A stretch of DNA of 64,000 nt from Pseudomonas lundensis (GCF_002269125.1 NZ_NQKI01000008.1:62001-126000), one strand, 5' to 3'. Counted from the stretch's first letter, positions 18,345 to 26,402 are shown. Numbers and translations: made by a program. Notes: generated by a model from the sequence alone, not told the origin.

Positions 18345-19733
18345 ATGGCGCAGAAACTGGTTCACAGCAAGATAACAGCATTGAAAGCCACGCTCTCTGA
18401 GGCCTTGGAAGGGAAAGGGACGGGTTCTCTTCTCTTTGAACGCCGAGCTACGGGCGTTTTGGTCTATCTGAGTCTGCGCCGAGAGAAAAAGCAGGAGCGT
18501 CTAAAACTTGGGAACTATTCCGAAAAAACGTTGGTTGAGTGGCGAGCCTATGCCGCTGCGAAGTCGTTAGAGATTCGAGCCTTCCCGAGTATTGATGACT
18601 ATCAAAAAGCGGAAGAGGAGCGTCAACGCTCAACCCAACGTGCTGCGGATGTTGAGGCAAGGCAGGGAACGTTGGCTCAAATGCTGAATGCCTACGTTGA
18701 CGATATGGAGCGTAGGGGCAAGTCCAGTGCCAGGGCCGTGCGTGGTGCGCTAAAGCTGGATGTTCTCGATCCATTCCCTGATCTGTCGAAATGCAAGGCC
18801 AAGGAAGTCGAACCTAGCGATATTGCGAACATCCTGCGTCGCTGCCTAACTCGATCAGTCGCCAGTAAAGGACGGGGCGCCCGCTTGACCAAGGCATCAG
18901 CAACCAATGGTAAAAAGCGACAGGCAGATAAATTGCGCTCTTACCTTCAGGCGGCTTTTTCGTTTGGCCTTGCTAGCGATCTAAACCCGCTCCGTGCTGG
19001 TGACGCTGTTCAATATGGTCTCAAATCAAACCCCGCGCGTGACGTGCCAACGATTGAAGGCGCCAATCAGGCGAACACCTGGGCGCTTACAAAAGAAGAG
19101 CTGAAAGCGGTTGTTCTGGCCGTTGAAGGTCTACCTGCTCGGCGTAGTGCAATTGCAAAGGCGATGCTTTATCTCGCTGGGCAGCGTGTAGAAATGCTTT
19201 GTCGGGTCACTTGGGCAGACATCTATGACGATGGTGAGCATGGGGAAGTGATGCGGTTAATCGACCTCAAGGGCGGAAAAGGTACGCCGTCACGTGAGCA
19301 TCTGTTGCCGATGACTCAGCGACTCCGTGAGATCCTGTCGCCGCTACTAGCGCTTCAAGGGGCAGGCAAAGCACCTGGGCCATTCTCTCTGCGTGGAAAA
19401 GTCAGCATCACACCCGGTACTGCACTGGATATTTTCTCAGCGCTTGGGGATCAGCTTTCGACAAAGGGGGAAACTCGCCGTTTCACTTGGCGCACGTTGC
19501 GCGCAACTATAGAGACTCACTTAGCGTCCTTGGGTGTGAATCAGGAGCGCCGAGCATGGTTACTGTCACATGGTCGGTCAGGGGTGCAGGCAAAACACTA
19601 CGATAGGTGGAATTATCTACCGGAGAAGCGTGGGGATTTGGATAGGTGGGCGCGTTATCTGGATGAATTGTCGGGAATGCCGCAGAGTGCGGAAGTGGTG
19701 CAGTTACCGACCCGCAGCGTGGTAAATCAATGA
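18345..19733 (+). CDS. int: tyrosine recombinase, P4-type integrase
   Basis: About 462 residues, the size of P4-type integrases, with an N-terminal arm-binding domain (LFERRATGVLVYLSLRREKK), a core-binding domain and a C-terminal catalytic domain. Catalytic positions: arginine in AGQRVEML, arginine in TLRATIETHL, histidine in LLSHG and nucleophilic tyrosine in KHYDRW. The usual HxxR box reads RxxR, so its first histidine is replaced. ATG 18345 is preferred over TTG 18333 because GGAG sits 6 nt before it. It should insert and excise the element at the tRNA. Its stop overlaps the next gene (ATGA). Confidence 0.92.
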   Translation: MAQKLVHSKITALKATLSEALEGKGTGSLLFERRATGVLVYLSLRREKKQERLKLGNYSEKTLVEWRAYAAAKSLEIRAFPSIDDYQKAEEERQRSTQRAADVEARQGTLAQMLNAYVDDMERRGKSSARAVRGALKLDVLDPFPDLSKCKAKEVEPSDIANILRRCLTRSVASKGRGARLTKASATNGKKRQADKLRSYLQAAFSFGLASDLNPLRAGDAVQYGLKSNPARDVPTIEGANQANTWALTKEELKAVVLAVEGLPARRSAIAKAMLYLAGQRVEMLCRVTWADIYDDGEHGEVMRLIDLKGGKGTPSREHLLPMTQRLREILSPLLALQGAGKAPGPFSLRGKVSITPGTALDIFSALGDQLSTKGETRRFTWRTLRATIETHLASLGVNQERRAWLLSHGRSGVQAKHYDRWNYLPEKRGDLDRWARYLDELSGMPQSAEVVQLPTRSVVNQ

Positions 19734-20347
19734 GCTGGCGATTTGAGGAGTTGGCGCGCATGCAGGAGCGCCAGAAGCTGCTAGAACAGCCGTTTGATCC
19801 AGTAGCAGTTACCGCTCGAGTCCTGGCGATGTTCTCCCGTGTTCTTCCCAGTAAGCCCGTGGACTGGGACGGTTATCCGATGCATGTCCGGTCTATCTCG
19901 TGGCGCAAAGTTGAGGGTGTCACGCGTGCATACGTCGATGGCGTGGATTTGATCGACGCTGCCGCGACCAACCGTAATGCATGGGATGAGGCTGCGCGAT
20001 TCGCGGCTCAATATATTGAGAAGGGGGAGGCGGTTCCTGAGTTCCTGCGCGTGTTTACTGCCGAGGTACTGCGCGGGGGGCGACCACGACCAGCTCGCCG
20101 AGGAAAACCAGCCGACCCGAACCGGAACTTTGCAATCTGCCTGGGACTGGAGGCGCTGAGCCGTGCAGGCATAAAGCCCACTCGCAACGAAGCCACCGAA
20201 GATGTGCAATCAGGCTGCGACATCCTAGCCGCAACATTGGGGCGCGATACCTCTGCTTATGTCGATATTTGGAAGCAGCGGAAGAGACACCTATATGTGC
20301 AAGCGAGCTGGGAGCTCCACTTGGAGCGTCTGCTTGTGGGGGATTAA
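19730..20347 (+). CDS. unknown protein coupled to the integrase (205 aa)
   Basis: The ATG overlaps the integrase stop by 4 bp, so the two are translationally coupled. The soluble 205-residue product has no motif I recognise. A basic, proline-rich stretch (RGGRPRPARRGKPADPNR) divides an N-terminal half from a helical C-terminal half. No transmembrane segment or cysteine cluster is seen. Coupling suggests a role in recombination, copy control or integrase partnership, but that is inference. It is too large for a classical excisionase. Confidence 0.75.
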   Translation: MSWRFEELARMQERQKLLEQPFDPVAVTARVLAMFSRVLPSKPVDWDGYPMHVRSISWRKVEGVTRAYVDGVDLIDAAATNRNAWDEAARFAAQYIEKGEAVPEFLRVFTAEVLRGGRPRPARRGKPADPNRNFAICLGLEALSRAGIKPTRNEATEDVQSGCDILAATLGRDTSAYVDIWKQRKRHLYVQASWELHLERLLVGD

Positions 20348-20428
20348 TCGCCGATTTCCCCCCTTCGCTATTTCCCGCCACTTTATTGAGAATGTCCCTG
20401 TCGAATCAATCTACACGGGGCTTTCCGA

Positions 20429-20751
20429 ATGACCATGACCGCAACTGCCAGGGTTGAATCGCCAATCAGTTCGGCTATGCGCTTGATGTGAAAGCGTCCG
20501 CCCTCACCATCTGGTCAGTTCGACTGGCGGCTATGCTCTGCTGTATCTCAAGGTTTGTCGTCTGGTGCGCTACCGCGTGGGAGATCTTGCTGATTCTTGG
20601 CGTGCTGAATTGTGAATCATGCGGGGAGGCGCGGGTAACGAAAAAGCCAATGGATGGCGAAGAATGGGTATCTAAATCAGGGACTAATAGGTTGAAGTTA
20701 AGGATGTTTCTTAACTTTAAAATCGACCAAATTTCATGTGGTATCATATAA
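20429..20751 (+). pseudogene. short overlapping frames, possibly one frameshifted small gene
   Basis: An ATG at 20429 opens 20 codons, starting MTMTATARVESPISSAMRLM, and ends in TGA at 20489-20491. A GTG at 20488 overlapping that stop opens 87 codons (KASALTIWSVRLAAMLCCIS...). The join reads like one protein broken by a single-base change, or like two coupled peptides. Composition is unusual (Cys, Trp, Met rich). I do not recognise it with certainty; it could also be noncoding. Confidence 0.25.
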
Positions 20752-20755
20752 GCAT

Positions 20756-20785
20756 AAAAAGGTCTAGAACATTTCGCTCTAGACC
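20756..20785 (-). terminator. minus-strand terminator upstream of the AlpA-like gene
   Basis: Stem GGTCTAGA / TCTAGACC with a 9-nt loop. Read on the minus strand it is followed by TTTTTAT, which fits intrinsic termination of an RNA running antisense to the AlpA leader. No minus-strand gene feeds it. Confidence 0.5.
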
Positions 20786-20882
20786 GTTTCGTTAAACGCT
20801 TTGTCTCAATGGCTCGCAACCATCGGACGGGGCAAACACCCACGCTGGGCGTCCTACAAATTTCTTAAGGGATCTTAGCCCA

Positions 20883-20898
20883 GCTCCGAGCAAGGAGC
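20883..20898 (+). promoter_or_regulatory. hairpin covering the ribosome-binding site of the AlpA-like gene
   Basis: GCTCC-GAGCAA-GGAGC: the 3' arm is the AAGGAG site 10 nt before ATG 20908. The 5-bp GC-rich stem would limit translation unless opened. Confidence 0.4.
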
Positions 20899-20907
20899 AA
20901 CAACAAT

Positions 20908-21114
20908 ATGGTTGATTATAACCTGCACCCAGACCTGGCGCTTCAGCTGTGGTCAAAAAAACAAGTTTGCGGGCGGTTGGGCGTTTCGCCTGTCACCCTC
21001 TGGCGCTGGGTTTGTTCCGGGCACTTTCCAAAAGCTATTCAGTTGGGCCCTAGGCGTATCGCCTGGAGATCGTCGGTCGTGGAAGCCTTCTTAGCTAAAA
21101 CTGAGGGGGCTTAA
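20908..21114 (+). CDS. AlpA-family DNA-binding regulator
   Basis: A 68-residue MerR-like/AlpA helix-turn-helix protein: LWSKKQVCGRLGVSPVTLWR is the recognition region, followed by the WVCSGHFPKAIQLGPRRIAWR wing typical of AlpA. In P4-like satellites and cryptic prophages, relatives activate integrase or excision genes. It is the first gene of the replication block and is preceded by a strong but partly masked AAGGAG. Its target sites are not evident. Confidence 0.85.
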   Translation: MVDYNLHPDLALQLWSKKQVCGRLGVSPVTLWRWVCSGHFPKAIQLGPRRIAWRSSVVEAFLAKTEGA

Positions 21115-21116
21115 TC

Positions 21117-21233
21117 ATGGTGAAGACATTAACCCGCCTCCTTGGCGGGATGACACCGGCTTGTCTGAATTTTGCTCCGATGATCGAAAACATCGCGTTC
21201 GTAGTTCTACTGGGAGTAACTAGCTATGTCTGA
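21117..21233 (+). CDS. possible 38-aa peptide between the AlpA-like gene and the next gene
   Basis: An ATG 2 nt after the AlpA-like stop opens 38 codons, ending in a hydrophobic segment (IENIAFVVLLGVTSYV). It overlaps the next gene by 8 bp. The tight packing supports translation. However, the segment also contains a CCCGCC...GGCGGG hairpin and could be an untranslated leader. Confidence 0.35.
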   Translation: MVKTLTRLLGGMTPACLNFAPMIENIAFVVLLGVTSYV

Positions 21234-21489
21234 AGCCATCACCCTTCTAGACACCAGCACCGAGGCCCAAGTGCGTCGCGTGGGGGAGATCTTGCGCGAA
21301 CACAAGCCGACTACTGTTGAGTTGCGTGATTACTGGAATATCATGGCCCCGGCGGCGCGCATTTACACATTGCGACATGAGCTGGGGTGGGAAATTGCCA
21401 CAGTTCCTGAAACCGTTCGAGACGCGTTTGGACGTCCTCATAGAGGTGTTGGACGTTATGTGTTGATCCGGGAGGGCTCACCCGTATGA
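21226..21489 (+). CDS. small helix-turn-helix-like protein, unknown (87 aa)
   Basis: An 87-residue protein. The segment TTVELRDYWNIMAPAARIYTLR followed by HELGWEIATVPETVRDAFGR resembles the winged-helix fold of small phage proteins that recode or guide replication genes. The C-terminal RGVGRYVLI strand fits the wing. It overlaps the primase-helicase gene by 4 bp (ATGA), so it is translationally coupled to it. A replication-accessory or regulatory role is likely; function is not established. Confidence 0.75.
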   Translation: MSEAITLLDTSTEAQVRRVGEILREHKPTTVELRDYWNIMAPAARIYTLRHELGWEIATVPETVRDAFGRPHRGVGRYVLIREGSPV

Positions 21490-24191
21490 ACGCGCATCTA
21501 ACCCTTATCACAAGCTCTAACCCTGTTCGTTTGACTAAACAATTCCTAGTGGAAGATGGAAAACTGGTGAAGCAAGGCGCCGGACAAATGGTTGAAGGCC
21601 ACGCGAATGTAATAGAGGCCGCAACGCCTAACGCTTTGGTGGCGATTTTGTCGGAGCTACGAGAAAGTCAGGCGCTTTGCTACGGTCTGCCTATCGCCGG
21701 GTCTGCGCCAATTACCACTGCCTGCAATCTAGATAAAGCTGCTCCTGGGACTATTTCCCGTACTGCCGTGCATTTTGAATGGGCTCGCGCGGCAGGCTGG
21801 CTGATGCTCGACTACGATCCGGCACTTAGTGGTGAGGCACTTACACCTGAACAGTTCAGAGAGGCTATTTATTCGGCAGCACCAGCACTTCGCAATGCTC
21901 CATCGGTTTGGGGTTGCTCATCCTCAAGTATGTTGTTTGCTGATGGTCAGCAACTGGCGGGCATCCGTGGGCAGCGACTGTATATTCAAGTCGCTGACTC
22001 TCGTGATATTGAGCGTGCGGGTCGTGTGCTGTTTGAGCGTCTTTGGTTGGCTGGCTTTGGTTATATTGCAATAAGCAAATCGGGCGCCTTGCTGAAGCGT
22101 GCTCCGATTGATTCGAGTGTATGGCAACCGCACCGCCTCGACTTTGCAGCACCTCCTGTGTGTGTGTTTCCGGTTGAAGCCCGTCGCCCAGCATCATTAG
22201 TGCTGAATGGTGGCGCTGATCCGGTCATAACCTTGAGTGCAATTCCGTCATTAAATAGCGGCGAGCGCATGCAGCTTAAGGATCTGATGAGCGACGCGGC
22301 CTCAAAAATGGCCCAAGAACTGCACGATGTGCAAGTGGCTTGGATTGACAAGCGCATGGACGCACTCAATCAACTGCCGGAGTCTGAGCGTGAGGTCAGG
22401 CGCGCAACCTTCGAGCGGGCGGTCTGCGAGCACAAGTTATTCGGTGACTTCGAGTTAACTCACTCAAGCGGTGATTCTGTAACTGTTGGGCAGATACTAG
22501 ATAATCCGAATAAATGGCATGGCGAGCGTTTTGCTGATCCTCTAGAGCCGGAGTACAGCAGTAATGACCATCGCATTGCACAAGTAAATCTGCGCAGTGG
22601 TGGCAAGCCTACACTTTACAGTCATGCGCACGGCGGGCAGCGGTTTACGCTACATCGTGCCGTTCGCACCCTCAAAACTGCGGCAGGAGATTTGCCGCGT
22701 GTAATGAATGATGCGTTGGCGGTAGTGCGCGCTGATGGAGTCATTTTTGAGCGTGCGGGGGCGCTTGTCCGTGTGGCAGGTGGTGAGCTTATGGCTGTCG
22801 AACCAGCATGGTTACGCAATCATCTAGAAGAACAGTTTCAGTTCCAGCGGTTTGATCGTCGCACTGGTGATTACGTGGCAACCGACTGTCCTGGAGATTT
22901 GTCCGCGCGAATTATGGCTGCGCGAGGGGCATGGGGCGTGCCGGTAGTCGCTGGCGTTATTCATTCACCAGTTATGCGTCCAGATGGCTCTATTCTGGAG
23001 GTTCCGGGACACGATCATGCCACGGGCCTTTTGTATCTTAGCGACGATCCCGGTTTGCCGCCTGTTCGCATTCTAGGCCGTGATGCGCTGATAGATACCT
23101 TGCGCAGGGTCTGGGAGCCGTTCGAGCAATTTCCTTTTGCTGATGATCTAGCGCGAGGAGTGTTCATGTCGGCATTACTGACAACGGTTTGCCGAGCTGC
23201 GCTTGATACTGCCCCGGGCTTTCTGGTTCGAGCGCACTCCCCTGGTACAGGCAAAACTTTGCTTTCTGAATGCTTGATGATCCTTGCCGGAGCCAGCACC
23301 GCTGCGCTGCCGCTACCGGAGAAAAACCCTGAAGAAATCGAGAAACGCCTCGCAGCAAAACTACTGACGGGTTGTTCCGGGCTAATCCTCGATAACCTTG
23401 TTGGGTCAATCGATAACGCGGCGCTTTGCTCGATGCTAACCAGTTCAAGCCCGGAGGTTCGCATTCTGGGGCGTTCTGAAGTGGTGACATTACAAAATCG
23501 GGCGCTGTGGGTATTGAATGGTAATAACGTAGGGGCTGGGGGTGACACTTTCCGTCGTTTGCTCCCTATATCCCTCGACTCGCCGGAAAACCCTGAGCGG
23601 CGTCGCTTTGGATTTAACCCGCGTGCTCTGATTAGATCGCGGTTAGCTGAATATAGAGCTGATCTATTGAGTGTTCTCTCGACTTATCAAAGGGCAGGAG
23701 CGCCAGTGGTTGCGGCTGGTGGCCTCGGTAGCTTTGAGCAATGGGAATCTCTTGTGCGGCAGTGCTTATGCTGGCTAATCAGTGAGGGCGTTTGTCCGGC
23801 GCCTATGGCTGATCCTGCTGGGGTGCTGGAGTTGTCGCGGGCTGAAGATCCAGAGCACCAGAAGCTAACCCAGCTACTGAGCGCTTGGCATTCTGTGCAC
23901 GGAAGCAACCGTGTTTTTCTAAAGGAGCTGCAAACTAATTGTGAGGCAATGGGGCGTTTTGCTGATGTTGGGCATTTCACCAGTGCGACGACAGAGGAAC
24001 AGGCACTAAACGCAATCCTTGAGGAAGTAGCATTCCATAATGGGCGATTCAACACGCGGGCGTTTGCAGCATGGTTGAGACGAAATGCAGGCGTTATTGT
24101 GGAAGGTTTGCGATTGGAACAAGGCGCAAAAAGCGGTGGTACGGCTGTATGGCGTGTTCTGGTATCTAGAGAGAAAAGTGAAGTAGCTTAA
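21486..24191 (+). CDS. putative primase-helicase replication protein (901 aa)
   Basis: The largest gene of the element. The N-terminal part has an archaeo-eukaryotic-primase-like DxD (residues 109 and 111, WLMLDYDP) and a downstream SKSGALLKRAPIDSSVWQ block as in primase-polymerases. The C-terminal part is a P-loop ATPase: Walker A SPGTGKT with lysine 590, Walker B LILDNL with aspartate 636, and a paired arginine in DTFRRLLP that could be the arginine finger. The order primase-then-helicase matches replication proteins of satellites and small integrative elements. It probably initiates replication at the iteron block that starts 4 bp after its stop codon. Family assignment is by motif only. 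Confidence 0.75.
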   Translation: MNAHLTLITSSNPVRLTKQFLVEDGKLVKQGAGQMVEGHANVIEAATPNALVAILSELRESQALCYGLPIAGSAPITTACNLDKAAPGTISRTAVHFEWARAAGWLMLDYDPALSGEALTPEQFREAIYSAAPALRNAPSVWGCSSSSMLFADGQQLAGIRGQRLYIQVADSRDIERAGRVLFERLWLAGFGYIAISKSGALLKRAPIDSSVWQPHRLDFAAPPVCVFPVEARRPASLVLNGGADPVITLSAIPSLNSGERMQLKDLMSDAASKMAQELHDVQVAWIDKRMDALNQLPESEREVRRATFERAVCEHKLFGDFELTHSSGDSVTVGQILDNPNKWHGERFADPLEPEYSSNDHRIAQVNLRSGGKPTLYSHAHGGQRFTLHRAVRTLKTAAGDLPRVMNDALAVVRADGVIFERAGALVRVAGGELMAVEPAWLRNHLEEQFQFQRFDRRTGDYVATDCPGDLSARIMAARGAWGVPVVAGVIHSPVMRPDGSILEVPGHDHATGLLYLSDDPGLPPVRILGRDALIDTLRRVWEPFEQFPFADDLARGVFMSALLTTVCRAALDTAPGFLVRAHSPGTGKTLLSECLMILAGASTAALPLPEKNPEEIEKRLAAKLLTGCSGLILDNLVGSIDNAALCSMLTSSSPEVRILGRSEVVTLQNRALWVLNGNNVGAGGDTFRRLLPISLDSPENPERRRFGFNPRALIRSRLAEYRADLLSVLSTYQRAGAPVVAAGGLGSFEQWESLVRQCLCWLISEGVCPAPMADPAGVLELSRAEDPEHQKLTQLLSAWHSVHGSNRVFLKELQTNCEAMGRFADVGHFTSATTEEQALNAILEEVAFHNGRFNTRAFAAWLRRNAGVIVEGLRLEQGAKSGGTAVWRVLVSREKSEVA

Positions 24192-24194
24192 AAA

Positions 24195-24302
24195 GGTGGT
24201 TGTGGTGGTTGTTAAGGTTGTTTATTCCCTGCATGTTTAAACTGTCAGTTGACACTTTAGGGCTATCAGTAAAAAACAACCACCACAACCCATATAACCA
24301 CC
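24195..24302. other. iteron cluster, candidate replication origin
   Basis: Three 9-bp units in a row at 24195-24221 (GGTGGTTGT, GGTGGTTGT, TAAGGTTGT) face three inverted units at 24276-24302 (ACAACCACC, ACAACCCAT, ATAACCACC). The ~54 bp between is AT-rich. It lies immediately downstream of the primase-helicase gene. P4 primase binds GGTGAACA-type iterons, so the arrangement resembles a satellite origin. It could alternatively be a large hairpin. Confidence 0.55.
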
Positions 24303-24371
24303 TTTGTTCAGAAAGGTGTGTATGGATGTCCCCTATTTTGTGCATGGGAGGCACTGACCAATATGTCGCCT

Positions 24372-24396
24372 AATGCTTAGCTTGCTAAGCATTTTT
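24372..24396 (+). terminator. intrinsic terminator after the replication block
   Basis: Perfect inverted repeat AATGCTTAGC / GCTAAGCATT followed by TTT. It separates the replication operon from the next gene group. Confidence 0.75.
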
Positions 24397-24479
24397 GCGT
24401 GTGTTTCATTGCTGGGAGAGTGTGTTTTTGTTTGCGATATAATAAGCGCTCTTAATTAATTATATGCAGGTAAAACAAC

Positions 24480-24773
24480 ATGGCTCGACAGCTTGTAAAC
24501 GCTTCGCTTAATCCGAGCGATCTGGAGTCGTTGGTTGGACTTCTTGAAGGTTTGACAAAAGACGTTGCATCTATCAAGGCAGACCTGGCTTTTCTTAAGT
24601 CAGAAAACATGGCGGCTAATCGAAAAATTGTTAGCGATAAGTTCGGTGAAATAGTGGCTAAAGGTATGGAGCACAACGCAAAAGCGTTAGCCAAACTTGC
24701 AAGCCAGCCTGCGCAAATCATTGAAAGGCTCACCCCTGACTTCAATGAGTACTTTGCTGGGAGCGCTCGCTAA
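24480..24773 (+). CDS. unknown small protein with coiled-coil (97 aa)
   Basis: A 97-residue protein, rich in charged and aliphatic residues, with a probable coiled-coil at residues 20-50 (LLEGLTKDVASIKADLAFLK). A -10-like TATAAT at 24438-24443 lies 37 bp upstream, suggesting its own promoter. It is the first of three tightly overlapping genes: its TAA overlaps the next ATG by 1 bp (TAATG). The presence of a relaxosome- or copy-control-like protein is possible; I recognise no family. Confidence 0.65.
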   Translation: MARQLVNASLNPSDLESLVGLLEGLTKDVASIKADLAFLKSENMAANRKIVSDKFGEIVAKGMEHNAKALAKLASQPAQIIERLTPDFNEYFAGSAR

Positions 24774-24910
24774 TGGCTGCCGAAATCCGTAAGCCTGGGC
24801 GTCCTGTGGGCACCAGTAACCGCAACCTACTGCAAAGCCTGTTGCACCGTATGGCTCTAATCGAGGCCAGCCTGGGGATCATCATGGTTCGCTTGGAGGC
24901 CCGCGCATGA
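24773..24910 (+). CDS. unknown 45-aa peptide
   Basis: A 45-codon gene starting at TAATG and ending at ATGA, coupled on both sides. The N-terminus is basic (AAEIRKPGRPVGTSNRN), like an AT-hook (KPGRP), and the C-terminus is an amphipathic helix. It could be a small DNA-binding accessory. No homologue recognised. Confidence 0.6.
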   Translation: MAAEIRKPGRPVGTSNRNLLQSLLHRMALIEASLGIIMVRLEARA

Positions 24911-25431
24911 GCACTGTCGAATTGATTGCCAGCCATGAACAGCAACTAATCGACGCCGAACTGTTGCTAGCATCCCTCAATGAGCAATGGGAGTCAGCTT
25001 GCCGAGCCGGTGAAGACGTAGCGACGCTAGAGGATCAAATTGATAGCACAGCACGGCTAACCAAACGCCTAAACCTTCGCCTGGAAGCCCTGCATTTGCA
25101 AGCCGAGGTCGAGGCGCAACAAGCGAAAGTCGATAAAGCCAATGAGCAAGCCGCTGATGCAATCGCAGCTCTCGAACGGCTAGTAAATCATCGCAAGGCT
25201 ATTTCCGCTTTGGTCGCCAAGTTAAAGCCATTGATCGAGGCTCATACCGATGAGTTCACCTTAGCTTTCAATTCAGCTCAGGCAGCCGGGCGCTATGTCC
25301 CGCTTGCTGGTGTTCGTTCTGCGTTGGAGCAAATCCAGGATCTGGAATTGGGAAATGTAAGCGCGCTAAACAATCTGATTGGCACTCGGCAGACCCTAGC
25401 TATGGGGCTGGCAACCGCTGGGCATATCTGA
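24907..25431 (+). CDS. unknown coiled-coil protein (174 aa)
   Basis: A 174-residue, almost entirely helical protein with long heptad-like stretches (residues 10-110), very rich in Ala, Leu and Glu. No signal peptide, membrane segment or catalytic motif is seen. It overlaps the preceding 45-aa gene by 4 bp. It may be a structural or regulatory partner encoded by the element; function unknown. Confidence 0.7.
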   Translation: MSTVELIASHEQQLIDAELLLASLNEQWESACRAGEDVATLEDQIDSTARLTKRLNLRLEALHLQAEVEAQQAKVDKANEQAADAIAALERLVNHRKAISALVAKLKPLIEAHTDEFTLAFNSAQAAGRYVPLAGVRSALEQIQDLELGNVSALNNLIGTRQTLAMGLATAGHI

Positions 25432-25480
25432 TTTAGACGCCCGATCCTAATCCGGTCGGGCAATACCAAGGGGGCGGGAG

Positions 25481-25741
25481 ATGCAGGCAATCGATGAGTT
25501 TGAATTTGAAGACGATCAGCCGAGCGATGAGCAGTTGCTTATCTGGGCTATCGAGGCGGCAGAAGTAATGCCGCCAAGGCGCTGGCTGGCACGTTGGGGC
25601 GGTTTCCTGACTCCTCGCATGTACCGGTGCAATGGTAAGACAAAGCAGCGCTACAACGATTTAGTGAAGGGCATAGCGAAGGCCACTAAACCAGTGCCAG
25701 ACCGGGAGGCCACGCCTTATCCGGGAGTGATGTGGGCTTGA
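25481..25741 (+). CDS. unknown acidic-then-basic small protein (86 aa)
   Basis: An 86-residue protein with an acidic N-terminus (DEFEFEDDQPSDEQ) and a basic, Trp-rich middle (PPRRWLARWGGFLTPRMYR). AAGGGGG precedes the ATG by 7-8 nt. It is the last plus-strand gene and converges with the lipoprotein gene. No family recognised. Confidence 0.6.
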   Translation: MQAIDEFEFEDDQPSDEQLLIWAIEAAEVMPPRRWLARWGGFLTPRMYRCNGKTKQRYNDLVKGIAKATKPVPDREATPYPGVMWA

Positions 25742-25806
25742 TCGTAATTATTTTGGAGAGAGGCATCCTTGCCGATGTGCAGCGTCGATGATGCACGCAT
25801 GAGAAG

Positions 25807-26340
25807 TTACTTTCCTTCCTTAATGAAGCTTATATACCACTTTATATTGGTTACTTCTTGAGCGGTTAGCTGCTTTTCTAGGTAGTAGTTTTGCCCAGAT
25901 AATCGAACTATGACGGTTTGCGCGTGAGTCAGTGCGGTGATCAGTTCTTGTGGTGCTGGGCTAAACTGGCGCTCAGATACTCCGACTGAATGGACAATTT
26001 CTCTGTTGTTGTTTGTTGAAGGGGAGTTGGTTATTTTCCCGTCAATATTGAATGCGATATTGTTGACGAAAAGCCAATCTTTTCCTAGCCAGTACGTCTC
26101 TATGTTCCAGCTGTTGCTAGTGCCTTTTTTGAAAGTGTTAAATCTGAACCACGCCGATCCGTTGCCGCCAAACGTGTTTGGCTGTATATCAATTGGTGAG
26201 CTAAAGAGGTGCTCTGAGCCTGGATTGAAATTGTCTGGTGCCGCTCTGTATGCTTGGAATGGGCTTTCAGCGCATCCTGTCAGAAATATGCTTATGAGTA
26301 ATGCAGTTGTTAGAGCTAGTATTGTTCTTGTAGAGACCAT
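25807..26340 (-). CDS. lipoprotein of unknown function (177 aa), element cargo
   Basis: The signal peptide ends in the lipobox LTGC (cysteine near residue 22). The residue after it is alanine, so export to the outer membrane is likely. The mature part is beta-rich with aromatic pairs (SAWFRFNTF, NIETYWLGKDWLF) and resembles a small barrel or sandwich. It is markedly more AT-rich than the surrounding chromosome. It is the last gene of a minus-strand group of three. Function unknown; surface exclusion or phage resistance is possible because of its place at the edge of the element. Confidence 0.75.
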   Translation of the reverse strand: MVSTRTILALTTALLISIFLTGCAESPFQAYRAAPDNFNPGSEHLFSSPIDIQPNTFGGNGSAWFRFNTFKKGTSNSWNIETYWLGKDWLFVNNIAFNIDGKITNSPSTNNNREIVHSVGVSERQFSPAPQELITALTHAQTVIVRLSGQNYYLEKQLTAQEVTNIKWYISFIKEGK

Positions 26341-26402
26341 TGTGGGTTTCCATTTTTATGCTGGCATCAGCTGTGTTTTTCCATTTGGAACTGGTTTTGC
26401 GG

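Larger units (their letters stand above)
20348..20907. other. 560-bp control region upstream of the AlpA-like gene
   Basis: No convincing long gene. It holds a weak overlapping pair of short reading frames (20429-20751), an AT-rich block with TATCATATAAG near 20741, a minus-strand stem-loop with a T-run (20756-20785) and a hairpin masking the ribosome-binding site of the AlpA-like gene (20883-20898). Confidence 0.5.

Noticed and set aside
20475-20843. 122-residue minus-strand frame in the element control region
   Set aside because: Runs through the stem-loop at 20756-20785 and has no ribosome-binding site or recognisable feature.
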